Shown: positions 1 through 7,824, numbered from the stretch's first letter. The stretch: DNA of 64,000 bases from Chitinophaga sp. YR627 (GCF_900114995.1 NZ_FOUX01000002.1:1364001-1428000), one strand, 5' to 3'. The notes: generated by a model from the sequence alone, not told the origin. Translations and numbers: made by a program.

Positions 1-622
1 CAACCGGACGAGGAGGCAGTGGAATGTATTCATCAACTGCGGTCATCAGTTCATCAACTGCAGATACCCATTTTTCCTCACCAGCCAGAGCGCCAGTTGC
101 GGAACCTTTGATGATTGGTGTGTTATCACCATCATAGTTATATTTGCTCAGCAGTTCGCGGATTTCCAGTTCAACCAGTTCCAGCAGCTCAGGATCATCA
201 ACCAGGTCAACCTTGTTCATGAACACAACGATACGAGGAACGCCTACCTGACGAGCCAGGAGGATGTGTTCTTTAGTTTGTGGCATCGGACCATCTGTAG
301 CGGCAACCACCAGGATAGCACCGTCCATCTGCGCAGCACCAGTGATCATGTTTTTCACATAGTCAGCGTGACCAGGACAGTCAACGTGCGCGTAGTGGCG
401 GTTAGCTGTCTGATACTCAACGTGTGCTGTATTGATGGTAATACCTCTTTCTTTTTCTTCAGGAGCGGCATCGATCTCATCATAACCTTTCTTCTCTGCC
501 AGACCTTTGCTTGCCAAAATGTTGGTAATGGCAGCAGTCAAGGTAGTCTTACCGTGGTCAACGTGGCCGATGGTACCAATGTTTACGTGGGGTTTATCCC
601 GCTTAAAGGTTTCTTTTGCCAT
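1..622 (-). CDS. tuf: Elongation factor Tu, N-terminal part (cut by window edge)
   Basis: EF-Tu brings aminoacyl-tRNA to the ribosome as a GTP complex. The reading frame opens with [20 protein letters not shown] and runs to about residue 207, where the window ends, so the C-terminal half is missing. The G1 loop GHVDHGKT lies at residues 19-26, G2 in the [11 protein letters not shown] stretch, G3 as DCPGH and G4 as NKVD. The gene is last in a minus-strand block after hpf and the tRNA genes, an arrangement usual in Bacteroidota. It is probably co-transcribed with the tRNAs from the promoters near 1412-1595. Identity is certain; only the C-terminus is unseen. Confidence 0.98.
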   Translation of the reverse strand, partial: MAKETFKRDKPHVNIGTIGHVDHGKTTLTAAITNILASKGLAEKKGYDEIDAAPEEKERGITINTAHVEYQTANRHYAHVDCPGHADYVKNMITGAAQMDGAILVVAATDGPMPQTKEHILLARQVGVPRIVVFMNKVDLVDDPELLELVELEIRELLSKYNYDGDNTPIIKGSATGALAGEEKWVSAVDELMTAVDEYIPLPPRPV

Positions 623-692
623 TGTATTTTTTTTAGATGGTTTGTAAAGATTGTATTGATAGTTGTTTTTAAAAAACGGTTTTACAAACTTG

Positions 693-764
693 TATCGCTG
701 ATGAGAATTGAACCCACGACCTTCCCGGTATCGACCGGACGCTCTGCCACTGAGCTACAACGAA
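693..764 (-). pseudogene. tRNA-like element with defective anticodon arm
   Basis: This 72-nt element resembles the adjacent tRNA-Thr(GGT): the D arm (GTAGCTCAG...GAGC) and the T arm (GTGGG-TTCAATT-CTCAT) are intact. The acceptor has a T-T mismatch at pair 1:72. The anticodon stem has a G30-G40 clash, and the loop reads TCGATAC, with C where U33 is nearly universal. A formal anticodon would be GAT, but the arm also folds as a bulged hairpin with tetraloop CGAT. It sits between tRNA-Thr(GGT) and tuf. I read it as a decayed tandem copy of the tRNA-Thr; an unusual functional tRNA or a processing element is possible. CCA is not encoded, as in the neighbouring tRNAs. Confidence 0.6.
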
Positions 765-795
765 ATCCGGATCCCGGATGTTTGGAAATCCGTTG

Positions 796-867
<72 letters not shown>

Positions 868-937
868 ATTGAAAATCTTATTAAGAACTTTCATCTCACA
901 TAATACCAATGAACAATGTTCTTCAGTATTATCAGTG

Positions 938-1010
938 AGCGGGAGACGAGGCTCGAACCCGCGACCTACAGCTTGGAAGGCTGTCGCTCTACCAACTGAG
1001 CTACTCCCGC
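938..1010 (-). tRNA. tRNA-Gly (anticodon TCC)
   Basis: The acceptor GCGGGAG pairs with CTCCCGC. The anticodon stem ACAGC/GCTGT encloses loop CTTCCAA with anticodon TCC, and the T loop is TTCGAGC. CCA is not encoded. It is third in the Thr-Tyr-Gly-Thr series that leads to tuf. Confidence 0.97.
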
Positions 1011-1098
1011 ATATAATTATATAATGGTAAACATTATAAAGAACTTCTTCCTACTCACCTTCTCCTCTATTAATGGAGAACCTGCACTTAACAGACAA

Positions 1099-1129
1099 GT
1101 TCCGCCTTTGCGAGGGGCAAAGGCGGAAC
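1099..1129. other. 13-bp hairpin in the tRNA-Tyr to tRNA-Gly spacer
   Basis: The arms GTTCCGCCTTTGC (1099-1111) and GCAAAGGCGGAAC (1117-1129) pair perfectly around a 5-base loop. There is no U-run after the stem on the minus strand, so termination is unlikely. A processing signal for the tRNA precursor is a reasonable guess. Confidence 0.6.
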
Positions 1130-1141
1130 ATTTGCGCTACG

Positions 1142-1223
1142 TGGGCAGGAGAGGATTCGAACCTCTGAAGTCGTAGACAGCGGATTTACAGTCCGCCCCA
1201 TTTGGCCGCTCTGGAACCTGCCC
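1142..1223 (-). tRNA. tRNA-Tyr (anticodon GTA)
   Basis: A class II tRNA of 82 nt with a long variable arm. The acceptor GGGCAGG pairs with CCTGCCC, the anticodon stem GCGGA/TCCGC encloses a loop with anticodon GTA, and the T arm GAGG-TTCGAAT-CCTC is intact. It is second in the tRNA series. Confidence 0.97.
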
Positions 1224-1290
1224 ATTTTTCCTTAAACTCCTTTCCCAAATCTCGTCCGTCCGGACCATTTTTGCTTCGGAATTTATCCGG

Positions 1291-1364
1291 AGCCAGCAGA
1301 GGGATTCGAACCCCCGACCCACTGATTACAAATCAGTAGCTCTGGCCAACTGAGCTATGCTGGC
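1291..1364 (-). tRNA. tRNA-Thr (anticodon TGT)
   Basis: The acceptor GCCAGCA pairs with TGCTGGC. The anticodon stem ACTGA/TCAGT encloses loop TTTGTAA with anticodon TGT, and the T loop is TTCGAAT. It is first in the tRNA series, directly after two promoter-like sites. Confidence 0.97.
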
Positions 1365-1411
1365 TTATCTTATATAAGAATCTTATAAATGATATCCGTT
1401 ATAAGAGGGTG

Positions 1412-1442
1412 CAAAGATAGTTGATTTATTTTAACTTCCAAA
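1412..1442 (-). promoter_or_regulatory. Promoter for the tRNA-tuf unit (proximal)
   Basis: Read on the minus strand, TTTG (complement of 1439-1442) is followed after exactly 19 bases by TATCTTTG (complement of 1412-1419). This is a full match to the Bacteroidota housekeeping pattern TTTG-N19-TAnnTTTG. The expected start lies near 1405, about 40 nt before tRNA-Thr(TGT). Confidence 0.8.
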
Positions 1443-1527
1443 TCTTTTTTTATCTTTTTTTCAGCACCTGGATACAACCTTTTTGAGACTTGTATATTCG
1501 GCTAAAACACCCTACTGTAAAGAACTT

Positions 1528-1575
1528 TACTACCTTCGCCGATCCCTTTTTTTGATCGGGATGGCAAAGGTAGTA
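1528..1575. other. Dyad between hpf and the tRNA genes
   Basis: The arms ACTACCTT(T/C)GCC and their complement (1528-1542 with 1563-1575 approximately) enclose an inner dyad CCGATCCC...GATCGGG with an A/T-tract loop. It overlaps the -7 box of the distal promoter at 1565-1572. It may end hpf messages or act in the early leader of the tRNA transcript; the sequence alone does not decide. Confidence 0.5.
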
Positions 1576-1595
1576 ATCAGATATTTAATTCCAAA
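1565..1595 (-). promoter_or_regulatory. Promoter for the tRNA-tuf unit (distal)
   Basis: On the minus strand TTTG (complement of 1592-1595), 19 bases, then TACCTTTG (complement of 1565-1572) gives a second full match to the Bacteroidota pattern, immediately after the hpf stop codon. Together with the proximal site it suggests tandem promoters, common for stable RNA and translation genes. Confidence 0.7.
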
Positions 1596-1609
1596 ATATT
1601 TTTAAGATT

Positions 1610-1909
1610 TTATTGAAATTTTTTCTCTTTCGTCTTCTTTATCTGGTTAACAACCGAGTCAAAAGCGAGGTCAAATGACTCTTCGAAAGATTTGGATTCG
1701 TGCTTTACAAATAAGTCTTGGCGCGGGATGTGGACTTTTATTTCTGCTATTTTATCCTTCACCTGATGAGCTATTCCATCAAGCTTTAAAAATACCTCCA
1801 CGCTGATGATCCGGTCATAAAAAGTGTTGAGTTTCTGAAGTTTTTTACTCACATGATCAATCAATTTGGAGTCAGCGTCGAAGTGTACTGTTTGAATTTG
1901 AACGTTCAT
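1610..1909 (-). CDS. hpf: Ribosome hibernation promoting factor, short form
   Basis: The 99-aa product starts MNVQIQTVHFDADSKLIDHV, the usual start of the HPF/RaiA family in Bacteroidota, and is rich in Lys near the C-terminus. An upstream in-frame ATG at 1963 would add 18 residues with no family match, so 1909 is preferred. HPF binds the decoding centre of idle ribosomes and stabilises or dimerises them in slow growth. The protein lacks the C-terminal dimerisation domain of long HPF. It lies between the recombinase and the tRNA-tuf block. Confidence 0.93.
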   Translation of the reverse strand: MNVQIQTVHFDADSKLIDHVSKKLQKLNTFYDRIISVEVFLKLDGIAHQVKDKIAEIKVHIPRQDLFVKHESKSFEESFDLAFDSVVNQIKKTKEKKFQ

Positions 1910-2098
1910 AGCACTAATTTTTAGTTTTAACAATCTTGTACATGCTCGTAACATTACGTCCATAGGCTTTCATTGTGTTAATGGTCATGGATATCGACTA
2001 ATGAAAAAAGTATACAAAGAACTCATTACTAATTTAATGAACTTTCAACTCTTTTGCATAACCATTTAGTAATATTTTGTTAAAGCTGCCGAACTTCC

Positions 2099-3043
2099 CT
2101 ACTCACCCTTCGGATGCGCCTTCCTGTACGCCTCCTTCAGCTTCTCTATACTGTTGTGCGTATAGACCTGCGTGGACGCCAGACTCGCATGCCCCAGCAG
2201 CTCCTTCACCGCATTGAGGTCTGCACCATTGTTCGTAAGATGGGTAGCAAATGTATGCCGCAGTACATGCGGACTCCTGCGACTGATCGTCGTAATCTCG
2301 TGATCTGTGAGGTAACCTTTCACAACATTATATACATAACGGGGGTATAACTTCTTTCCGCTGCGGGGGTTTACCAGCAGCACCTCTTTATCGGGTATTT
2401 CCAGCGCTTTATCGCGCATCCCCCTGTATTCCCTTATATCGTCCCGCAGATTTATACTGATGGGAATAATGCGCTCCTTATTCCCTTTTCCCAACACTTT
2501 CAATGTCAGATTGGAGATGTCTACATGCCTCTCCTGTAAACCGATCAGCTCCGATAAACGTATTCCCGTATGATACAGCAATTCAAAGATCAACCGGTGC
2601 GTCTTCCCTTCCAGGTCATCCGCAAAGATCGGCCTGTCCTCCTGCCCCCTGCGCATACTCCGGTTGTCCTCAACAGCCTCCATGCCCTTCTCATCAATAA
2701 AACCAGGCAACCGCTTCCCCGTTTTGGGTGCAGTCACTTTCGTCATCGGTGAAATCACTACTACACCATGACGCATCGCATATTTGAAAAATGATTTGAG
2801 CGTGGAGATCTTGCGGTTAACACTTTTAGCAACGATGCCCTCCTCCATCAGCCAGGCCAGCCAGGTACGGACATGCAGATGCGATATGCCCTGAAGGGAC
2901 ACATCGCCATATTGTGATCTGAGGAAAATAAAGAATTGGGTAAGATCCTGCTGATATGCAGTGAAAGTATGCGCAGAATAGCGCTTCTCCAGTTGAATAT
3001 AAGCCAGAAATTGATTGGCTACCGGGTGTAAGACTTCACTCAA
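2099..3043 (-). CDS. xerC: Tyrosine recombinase, XerC/XerD type
   Basis: A 314-aa site-specific recombinase. The N-terminal SAM-like core-binding domain covers about residues 8-95. The catalytic domain shows Arg in TGIRLSEL (about 162), Lys in GKGNKER, HVLRH (about 260-264), His in LLGHAS and the nucleophile Tyr in VYTH (about 295). This set is complete, so an active enzyme that resolves chromosome dimers is likely. The gene sits between rpsU and hpf, its usual place in Bacteroidota. The start appears to be TTG at 3043: no in-frame ATG fits the family N-terminus. That TTG lies within the U-rich tail of the dyad at 3055-3092. XerC versus XerD cannot be settled from sequence alone. Confidence 0.9.
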   Translation of the reverse strand: MSEVLHPVANQFLAYIQLEKRYSAHTFTAYQQDLTQFFIFLRSQYGDVSLQGISHLHVRTWLAWLMEEGIVAKSVNRKISTLKSFFKYAMRHGVVVISPMTKVTAPKTGKRLPGFIDEKGMEAVEDNRSMRRGQEDRPIFADDLEGKTHRLIFELLYHTGIRLSELIGLQERHVDISNLTLKVLGKGNKERIIPISINLRDDIREYRGMRDKALEIPDKEVLLVNPRSGKKLYPRYVYNVVKGYLTDHEITTISRRSPHVLRHTFATHLTNNGADLNAVKELLGHASLASTQVYTHNSIEKLKEAYRKAHPKGE

Positions 3044-3054
3044 AATAAAAAAGT

Positions 3055-3092
3055 TGATGATTGTAAAGTTAAAACAAACCTTACAATCATCA
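3055..3092 (-). terminator. Terminator or attenuator between rpsU and the recombinase
   Basis: The arms TGATGATTGTAA (3055-3066) and TTACAATCATCA (3081-3092) form a perfect 12-bp stem. On the minus strand it is followed by a T-rich tract that runs into the TTG start of the recombinase. It probably reduces read-through from the strongly expressed rpsU. Confidence 0.65.
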
Positions 3093-3125
3093 GATATTTT
3101 GCGCGGGGAATTACTCCCGATAGAA

Positions 3126-3320
3126 TCAATCTAATTTACCACTGGCCAACTGCTGTTTGTAAACAGCTTTCAGCACTTCAGTACGACGCTTAACGGAAGG
3201 TTTTGTGAAAGACTGACGTGACCTGAGTTGCAGCAGGATGCGGGCTTTCTCAAATTTCTTTTTGTATTTTTTGAGCGCCTTGTCAATGTTTTCGCAATCT
3301 TTGGAATCGATGATCAACAT
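3126..3320 (-). CDS. rpsU: 30S ribosomal protein S21
   Basis: The 64-aa basic protein (MLIIDSKDCENIDKALKKYK...) matches S21 in length and in the conserved pattern of Lys/Arg-rich helices with QSFTKPSVKRR. S21 sits near the mRNA exit side of the 30S subunit. It is first in the minus-strand block with xerC and hpf. Confidence 0.97.
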   Translation of the reverse strand: MLIIDSKDCENIDKALKKYKKKFEKARILLQLRSRQSFTKPSVKRRTEVLKAVYKQQLASGKLD

Positions 3321-3436
3321 AATTAATAGCCTTTTTTTTCAGGAAGGCAAAAGTAAAACATTCTTTTTAATTATCAAAATAATGTGAAACCCTCCCCTGA
3401 CATACCCGTCTCCTCATTATTACTTAAATTAGCCCC

Positions 3437-4027
3437 ATGTTTACAGGAATAATAGAATCATTAGGAGAAGTAATAGCTACCAGGCAGGAAGGCAGCAACA
3501 TGGTCATCACCATCCGCTCTTCCCTCGCACCTGAACTGAAAATTGACCAGAGTATCGCCCACAACGGCGTTTGTCTGACCGTCACCCGCGTAGACAACGA
3601 AACATATGATATCGTTGCCGTGGCCGAAACCCTGATTAAAAGTAATATCGGGCAACTGACTCCCGGCCAGCAGGTCAACCTGGAAAGGGCCATGATCTTT
3701 AATGGCAGGATTGACGGCCACCTCGTACAGGGCCACGTCGACAGTACAGGTGAATGCGTGTCCGTAACGCCGCAGAACGGTAGCTGGGAATTCCGCTTCC
3801 GCTACCCGGAACAATTCGCCGGCCTCATCGTGGAAAAAGGCTCCATCTGCCTCAATGGTATCAGTCTGACCATATATAATGTGACCAATACGGAATTCAC
3901 CATCGCCGTGATTCCTTATACATACGAACACACAAATATCTCAGCCGTTCAACCCGGGCACACGATCAACCTGGAATTTGATATCCTGGGTAAGTTCGTG
4001 GCCAGGCAGCTTGCTGTCAGATCATAG
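3437..4027 (+). CDS. ribE: Riboflavin synthase, alpha chain
   Basis: The 196-aa enzyme begins MFTGIIE, the diagnostic start of riboflavin synthase, and joins two molecules of 6,7-dimethyl-8-ribityllumazine into riboflavin. Two lumazine-binding repeats are visible, centred on NGVCLTV (about residue 45) and NGISLTI (about 140). Length is typical. It is followed after 15 bases by a flavin-dependent oxygenase and the two may be co-transcribed. The upstream gap is too short and featureless for an FMN riboswitch. Confidence 0.95.
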   Translation: MFTGIIESLGEVIATRQEGSNMVITIRSSLAPELKIDQSIAHNGVCLTVTRVDNETYDIVAVAETLIKSNIGQLTPGQQVNLERAMIFNGRIDGHLVQGHVDSTGECVSVTPQNGSWEFRFRYPEQFAGLIVEKGSICLNGISLTIYNVTNTEFTIAVIPYTYEHTNISAVQPGHTINLEFDILGKFVARQLAVRS

Positions 4028-4042
4028 CTCAAACATCCACTT

Positions 4043-5044
4043 ATGCAATTAACCTCAGCCCTTGCCATCCGCCATCCGGTTATCATGGCGCCCATGTTCC
4101 TCGTCAGTAATGAAAAAATGGTCCGGGCAGCCATGGACAGCGGGATCGCCGGTACCTTCCCTACCCTCAACTACCGAAAGGAAGGGGAACTGAAACAGGT
4201 ACTCGACCAGCTGAACCAATACCGGGCACAGTTGCCCGCCGGACAAGGCACCTATGGCGTTAACCTGATCGTCCAGAAGACGAATCCGCTCTATGCAAAA
4301 CACCTGAAAGATTGTGTAGCAGCTGAAGTACCTTTTTATATTACCTCACTGGGCAATCCCCGGGAAGTAATCGCCGCCGCCCACAGCTATGGCGCAAAAG
4401 TACTCTGCGATGTCACCAATATTCAGCATGCAGAAAAAGCGGCGCAGGAAGGGTGTGATGGATTTATTGCAGTCTGCGTCGGCGCAGGTGGCCATGCCGG
4501 CCCCTACCCTATGCACATTCTCGTACCGGCCCTGCAAAAAGCCTTTCCGGATAAATTGCTGGTCGCCGCCGGGGGTATTGCTACCGGACAACAACTCGCC
4601 AGCGCCATGGTACTCGGCGCTCACGGCGCCTCTATCGGTACCCGCTTCATCGCCAGTGAAGAAGCCAGCGTCAGCGACGCCTATAAAAATGCCATCCTCG
4701 ATTATGGTATGGAAGATATTGTACTGACAGAGCGCCTTTCCGGCACTCCCTGTAATGTGATCAATACGCCTGCCGCAAAGAAAATGGGCTATAAGCAGAA
4801 CTGGCTGGAGAAACAGCTGAATAAAAATGCCAGTACCCGTAAGTATTTTAAAATGCTGGTACAACTCAAAGGCATGAAAAAACTGGAACAGGCGATCAAA
4901 CCCGGTAATTATCAGCAGCTGTGGACTGCCGGTCAGAGCGTGGAAATGGTGGAAGATATCAGCCCGATCAGCGATATCGTCAGCCGGCTGGTACAGGAAC
5001 TGGAAGAAACACTGGAAAAAACCAGCCAGTTACTCACCCGGTAA
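4043..5044 (+). CDS. Nitronate monooxygenase / NPD-family flavoprotein
   Basis: This 333-aa protein has the FMN-binding TIM barrel of the 2-nitropropane dioxygenase family: an N-terminal APMFLVSN strand, the GAGGHAGPYP glycine-rich segment (about residues 147-156), and AAGGIATGQQLASAMVLGA plus GTRF near the phosphate site. The same fold includes FabK-type enoyl-ACP reductases, so substrate is uncertain. The tight spacing to ribE suggests a shared message. Confidence 0.88.
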   Translation: MQLTSALAIRHPVIMAPMFLVSNEKMVRAAMDSGIAGTFPTLNYRKEGELKQVLDQLNQYRAQLPAGQGTYGVNLIVQKTNPLYAKHLKDCVAAEVPFYITSLGNPREVIAAAHSYGAKVLCDVTNIQHAEKAAQEGCDGFIAVCVGAGGHAGPYPMHILVPALQKAFPDKLLVAAGGIATGQQLASAMVLGAHGASIGTRFIASEEASVSDAYKNAILDYGMEDIVLTERLSGTPCNVINTPAAKKMGYKQNWLEKQLNKNASTRKYFKMLVQLKGMKKLEQAIKPGNYQQLWTAGQSVEMVEDISPISDIVSRLVQELEETLEKTSQLLTR

Positions 5045-5079
5045 TCATAAAGAATCTCTTTAGTCCTTTTTCATTTACC

Positions 5080-5112
5080 GATGCTATTCGCAGAATCGTC
5101 AGCAATAGCATC
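5080..5112. terminator. Weak dyad between convergent genes
   Basis: GATGCTATT (5080-5088) and AATAGCATC (5104-5112) pair over 9 bp between the nitronate monooxygenase and the AraC-type regulator. No clear U-run follows, so a role in termination is tentative. Confidence 0.35.
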
Positions 5113-5119
5113 CGCAGTA

Positions 5120-6049
5120 TTATGCATGCAGTGGATAGTTCTTTCTGAATTCCGCAGGCGTCAGACCCGTATGCTTCTTAAAAAAAGCATTGAAGTTAGG
5201 TTGCTCTGCAAAACCAATACTGTAGCCAATCTCCTGTAAAGACCAGTCGGTTTGCAACAGCAATACCTTGGTTTCGTCCAGTAACCTGTTTTTGATATGA
5301 GTACTCACATTCTGTCCGGTATGCTTCTTTAAAAGGGCATTCAGGTGATTGGGATGTACTGAAAGATCAGCCGCAAATTCCTTGGCTGTCCTGATCCTGA
5401 TGGGATGATCCCTGTTGATACCACCCGTTTCTGCTTCCAGCAATCTGAAAAATTCATGCACATGCCGGTATTCTTCGGATACACTGGCCGGTGGCGGAAA
5501 ACTGGCTCTCCTGACACTTTCCACCATAATCAGTTGCAGGTACGCCTGCAAAGAATCTCCACTCAATTGTCCACCCGTCACCTCTTCTTCTTTCATCCTG
5601 GCGAAAAGCTGTTCCAGCACCGGCACATCTGCTACAGGAATACGGATCACACTCTTCGCTTTATCCGTAAACAGACTGAATTTATCCATAGCGGCCTTCA
5701 GCACGGGAAATTCAGTCAGAAAAGAACGCCTGAACAAACAATAATATCCACCGGATTCTTCAGAAAGATTCTTCCAGGAGATAATATCATTGGGATGAAT
5801 GAATAAGATAGATGGCTCATCCAGGTAATAGGTATTCAAACCCATCGTAAACACACCCGCCCCTTTTGTCGTAAACAGGATCTTGTAAAAATCACGGCGG
5901 TTAGGGGAAAGATAATTCCGGCATTCATGTATCTCCCGGTCAAATACCCGTATAGTCCAGTCCTCAAAATATTCTCTGAATACGGGGATAAGATCAGGAA
6001 GATCTCTCAATGTATCTATCGTACGGCTATCCAGTGTCTGAGATGGCAT
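5120..6049 (-). CDS. AraC family transcriptional regulator
   Basis: A 309-aa regulator with an N-terminal cupin-like sensing domain and a C-terminal double helix-turn-helix. The second half contains AKEFAADLSVHPNHLNALLK (first HTH) and LQEIGYSIGFAEQPNFNAFFK, followed by KHTGLTPAEFRK, the AraC signature. The ligand and targets are unknown. The gene is divergent from the DinB-like gene at 6173, which is a possible target. Confidence 0.93.
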   Translation of the reverse strand: MPSQTLDSRTIDTLRDLPDLIPVFREYFEDWTIRVFDREIHECRNYLSPNRRDFYKILFTTKGAGVFTMGLNTYYLDEPSILFIHPNDIISWKNLSEESGGYYCLFRRSFLTEFPVLKAAMDKFSLFTDKAKSVIRIPVADVPVLEQLFARMKEEEVTGGQLSGDSLQAYLQLIMVESVRRASFPPPASVSEEYRHVHEFFRLLEAETGGINRDHPIRIRTAKEFAADLSVHPNHLNALLKKHTGQNVSTHIKNRLLDETKVLLLQTDWSLQEIGYSIGFAEQPNFNAFFKKHTGLTPAEFRKNYPLHA

Positions 6050-6172
6050 AACTATATGGTGTTGAATACGAATTTACGCTGTTTGTCACAAATACCCCCC
6101 ATAATTGGCTGCTTTACCGACCTGCTGCTGTGAGCAAATAAGCTACCTTGGACTACACCAATACTATTAACG

Positions 6173-6667
6173 ATGGAAGTACAAACAGTTAGCAGCAGAA
6201 CGTATGGCTTCATGGTATTGTACGACATGCATACCACGTTTTTCTCCAATGTTATCGTGGACATTTCAGAAAAGGATGCCGGCGAACGTTTAGGTACAAA
6301 AGCCAACCATATGGCATGGCTGGCCGGCAGCCTGGTACAGGAAAGATTTGAGCTGGCGGGATCTTTCGGTATAAACAAACAACAACAGGCGCATGAATTA
6401 TTCAAAGATCACAAGGGCATACAGGAAGGAGTGCAATATCCTGCACTGCAGGCATTTGAGCAGGACTGGAAGATCATTTCTCCCCTGCTGAGAAAAGCGC
6501 TGCTGGAAGCGGATGATGAGAAACTCGATGAACCTTTTGAAATGCCTGGTATGAAAATGACCTTATTTGAACTCATTTCCTTCCAGATTTACCGGGAAGC
6601 AAACTGTATCGGTCAACTGGCTTTATGGAGAAGATTACTGGGCTACCCGGCCATGAAGTATATGTAA
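6173..6667 (+). CDS. DinB-like superfamily protein with incomplete metal site
   Basis: The 164-aa protein has the four-helix pattern of the DinB/YfiT family: NHMAWLAGSLV (about residues 42-52) carries the first metal His, and the last helix reads REANCIGQLALWRRLLGYP. In most family members this last helix contains His residues (HxxxHxGQL); here they are replaced by Arg and Asn. The family includes thiol-dependent metalloenzymes and proteins of unknown role. The loss of two of three usual ligands suggests a non-metal or altered function. It faces the azoreductase gene across a strong two-way terminator. Confidence 0.7.
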   Translation: MEVQTVSSRTYGFMVLYDMHTTFFSNVIVDISEKDAGERLGTKANHMAWLAGSLVQERFELAGSFGINKQQQAHELFKDHKGIQEGVQYPALQAFEQDWKIISPLLRKALLEADDEKLDEPFEMPGMKMTLFELISFQIYREANCIGQLALWRRLLGYPAMKYM

Positions 6668-6696
6668 GCGGCTCCGCCCACCGACCGCCATTCTAA

Positions 6697-6750
6697 TTAC
6701 TGCATAATAAAAAAAGGCTCCGCAGGGAGCCTTTTTTTATTATGCAGTAA
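6697..6750. terminator. Bidirectional terminator, 25-bp perfect stem
   Basis: 6697-6721 pairs perfectly with 6726-6750 around a 4-base loop. The stem has a G/C core (GGCTCC) flanked by A- and T-tracts, so it can end transcription from both the DinB-like gene and the azoreductase gene. Confidence 0.92.
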
Positions 6751-6756
6751 AAGTAT

Positions 6757-7359
6757 TTATGCAATTACAACCTGCTCCAATCCTTTCTGCACCGCTGTTT
6801 CCTGTAAACCAGGAATAGCAGCCCCTTCTGCTCTCACCAGCTGTACATCCGTCAGACCAATGAAGCCCAGGATACTCTGGAGATATGGAGAAGCAAAATC
6901 AAACGCCGCTGCAGGGCCTTCGGAATAAACACCGCCCGTAGCCAGCGCGATATATACCTTTTTATCCTTTAACAGCCCTTCCGGTTTACCGGTAGCATAA
7001 GAGAAGGTTCTGCCGGCACGTACCACGTGGTCCAGCCATGCTTTCAGCGTAGACGGAATATTAAAATTATACAGCGCTACACCCAATATGATGATATCCG
7101 CTTCTTCCACTTCTTTAATAGCGGCTTCTGATAATTTGTCTACAATAGCCGCAGCCTCTGCTGTCGCGTCTCCTGCACCACGGAAGGCCAGGAGGTGAGA
7201 TGCATCAAAATGGCCTAAAGGATCTTTTGCCAGGTCTTTTACAGTCACTGTGCTACCCGGGTAGCGTTCCTGCAACTTTGCAACAATACCATCTGCCAGC
7301 TGTGTACTCTTAGACGCAGCGCCACTCACACTGGATACAACTTTCAATATCTTTTTCAT
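6757..7359 (-). CDS. azoR: FMN-dependent NADH-azoreductase
   Basis: The 200-aa protein starts MKKILKVVSSVSGAASKST, the phosphate-binding start of the AzoR flavodoxin-like fold. It contains ALYNFNIPSTLKAWLDHVVR (about 96-115), the conserved FMN-side segment of AzoR, and GGVYSEGPAAAFDF. Such enzymes reduce quinones and azo compounds by two electrons. It follows a DoxX-family gene after 10 bases, and both are divergent from an HxlR regulator, a context typical of electrophile defence. Confidence 0.93.
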   Translation of the reverse strand: MKKILKVVSSVSGAASKSTQLADGIVAKLQERYPGSTVTVKDLAKDPLGHFDASHLLAFRGAGDATAEAAAIVDKLSEAAIKEVEEADIIILGVALYNFNIPSTLKAWLDHVVRAGRTFSYATGKPEGLLKDKKVYIALATGGVYSEGPAAAFDFASPYLQSILGFIGLTDVQLVRAEGAAIPGLQETAVQKGLEQVVIA

Positions 7360-7369
7360 ACGATTATTT

Positions 7370-7732
7370 TTATTTTTTGAGCTTATGATAAGTAAAATAA
7401 GAGGCGGCCAGTATTCCCAGGAATACCACCGGTATTACAGGAACAGGCAACTGATCGCCGGAAGCGGCATGCGCAATAGCTGCTGACACAAATGTGAAGG
7501 CAAAACCTGCGTAAGTCCATTCTTTCAGGCGGCCTTTCACCAATGGAAGCACTAATAGTACCACTCCGATCAGTTTGGCGATGGCCAGTTCAATCCGGAA
7601 ATATGCGGGATACCCGATATGCTGGAAAGCCTGATCCATCTCTGGTTTTGTTAAATAGGCATAGGCGGAATAGGTCATCATTAACGCAATGATTGCGGTA
7701 GTGGCCCAATACGTAATTCTGATTGCTTTCAT
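7370..7732 (-). CDS. DoxX family membrane protein
   Basis: A 120-aa protein with four predicted membrane segments (about residues 7-27, 48-65, 73-93, 98-115) and the DoxX-like pattern with FRIELAIAKLIGVVLLV. It precedes the azoreductase gene in the same direction. DoxX-like proteins such as Bacillus CatD take part in quinone or thiol stress responses; the precise activity is unknown. Confidence 0.88.
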   Translation of the reverse strand: MKAIRITYWATTAIIALMMTYSAYAYLTKPEMDQAFQHIGYPAYFRIELAIAKLIGVVLLVLPLVKGRLKEWTYAGFAFTFVSAAIAHAASGDQLPVPVIPVVFLGILAASYFTYHKLKK

Positions 7733-7777
7733 CTAAAAAAATTGATGAAGCAAAACTATTCACAATTGCTAGCAAAT

Positions 7778-7806
7778 GGTTAGTAGTATACTAAAGGTTA
7801 GTAGTA
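7778..7806. promoter_or_regulatory. Candidate HxlR operator (direct repeats)
   Basis: The 11-mer GGTTAGTAGTA occurs at 7778-7788 and 7796-7806, with AGTATACT dyad sequence between. It lies in the divergent region between doxX and hxlR, where an autoregulating HxlR protein would bind. The 18-bp spacing places the copies about 1.7 helical turns apart. Confidence 0.5.
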
Positions 7807-7824
7807 ACCTGTTGGATAGTTATT

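Noticed and set aside
2099..3043. Phage or integron integrase
   Set aside because: The recombinase lies in the fixed rpsU-hpf-tuf neighbourhood, with no attachment-site repeats or phage genes around. A chromosomal XerC/D role fits better.
3321..3436. FMN riboswitch before ribE
   Set aside because: The gap is about 115 bases and lacks the conserved multi-branch core of that riboswitch.
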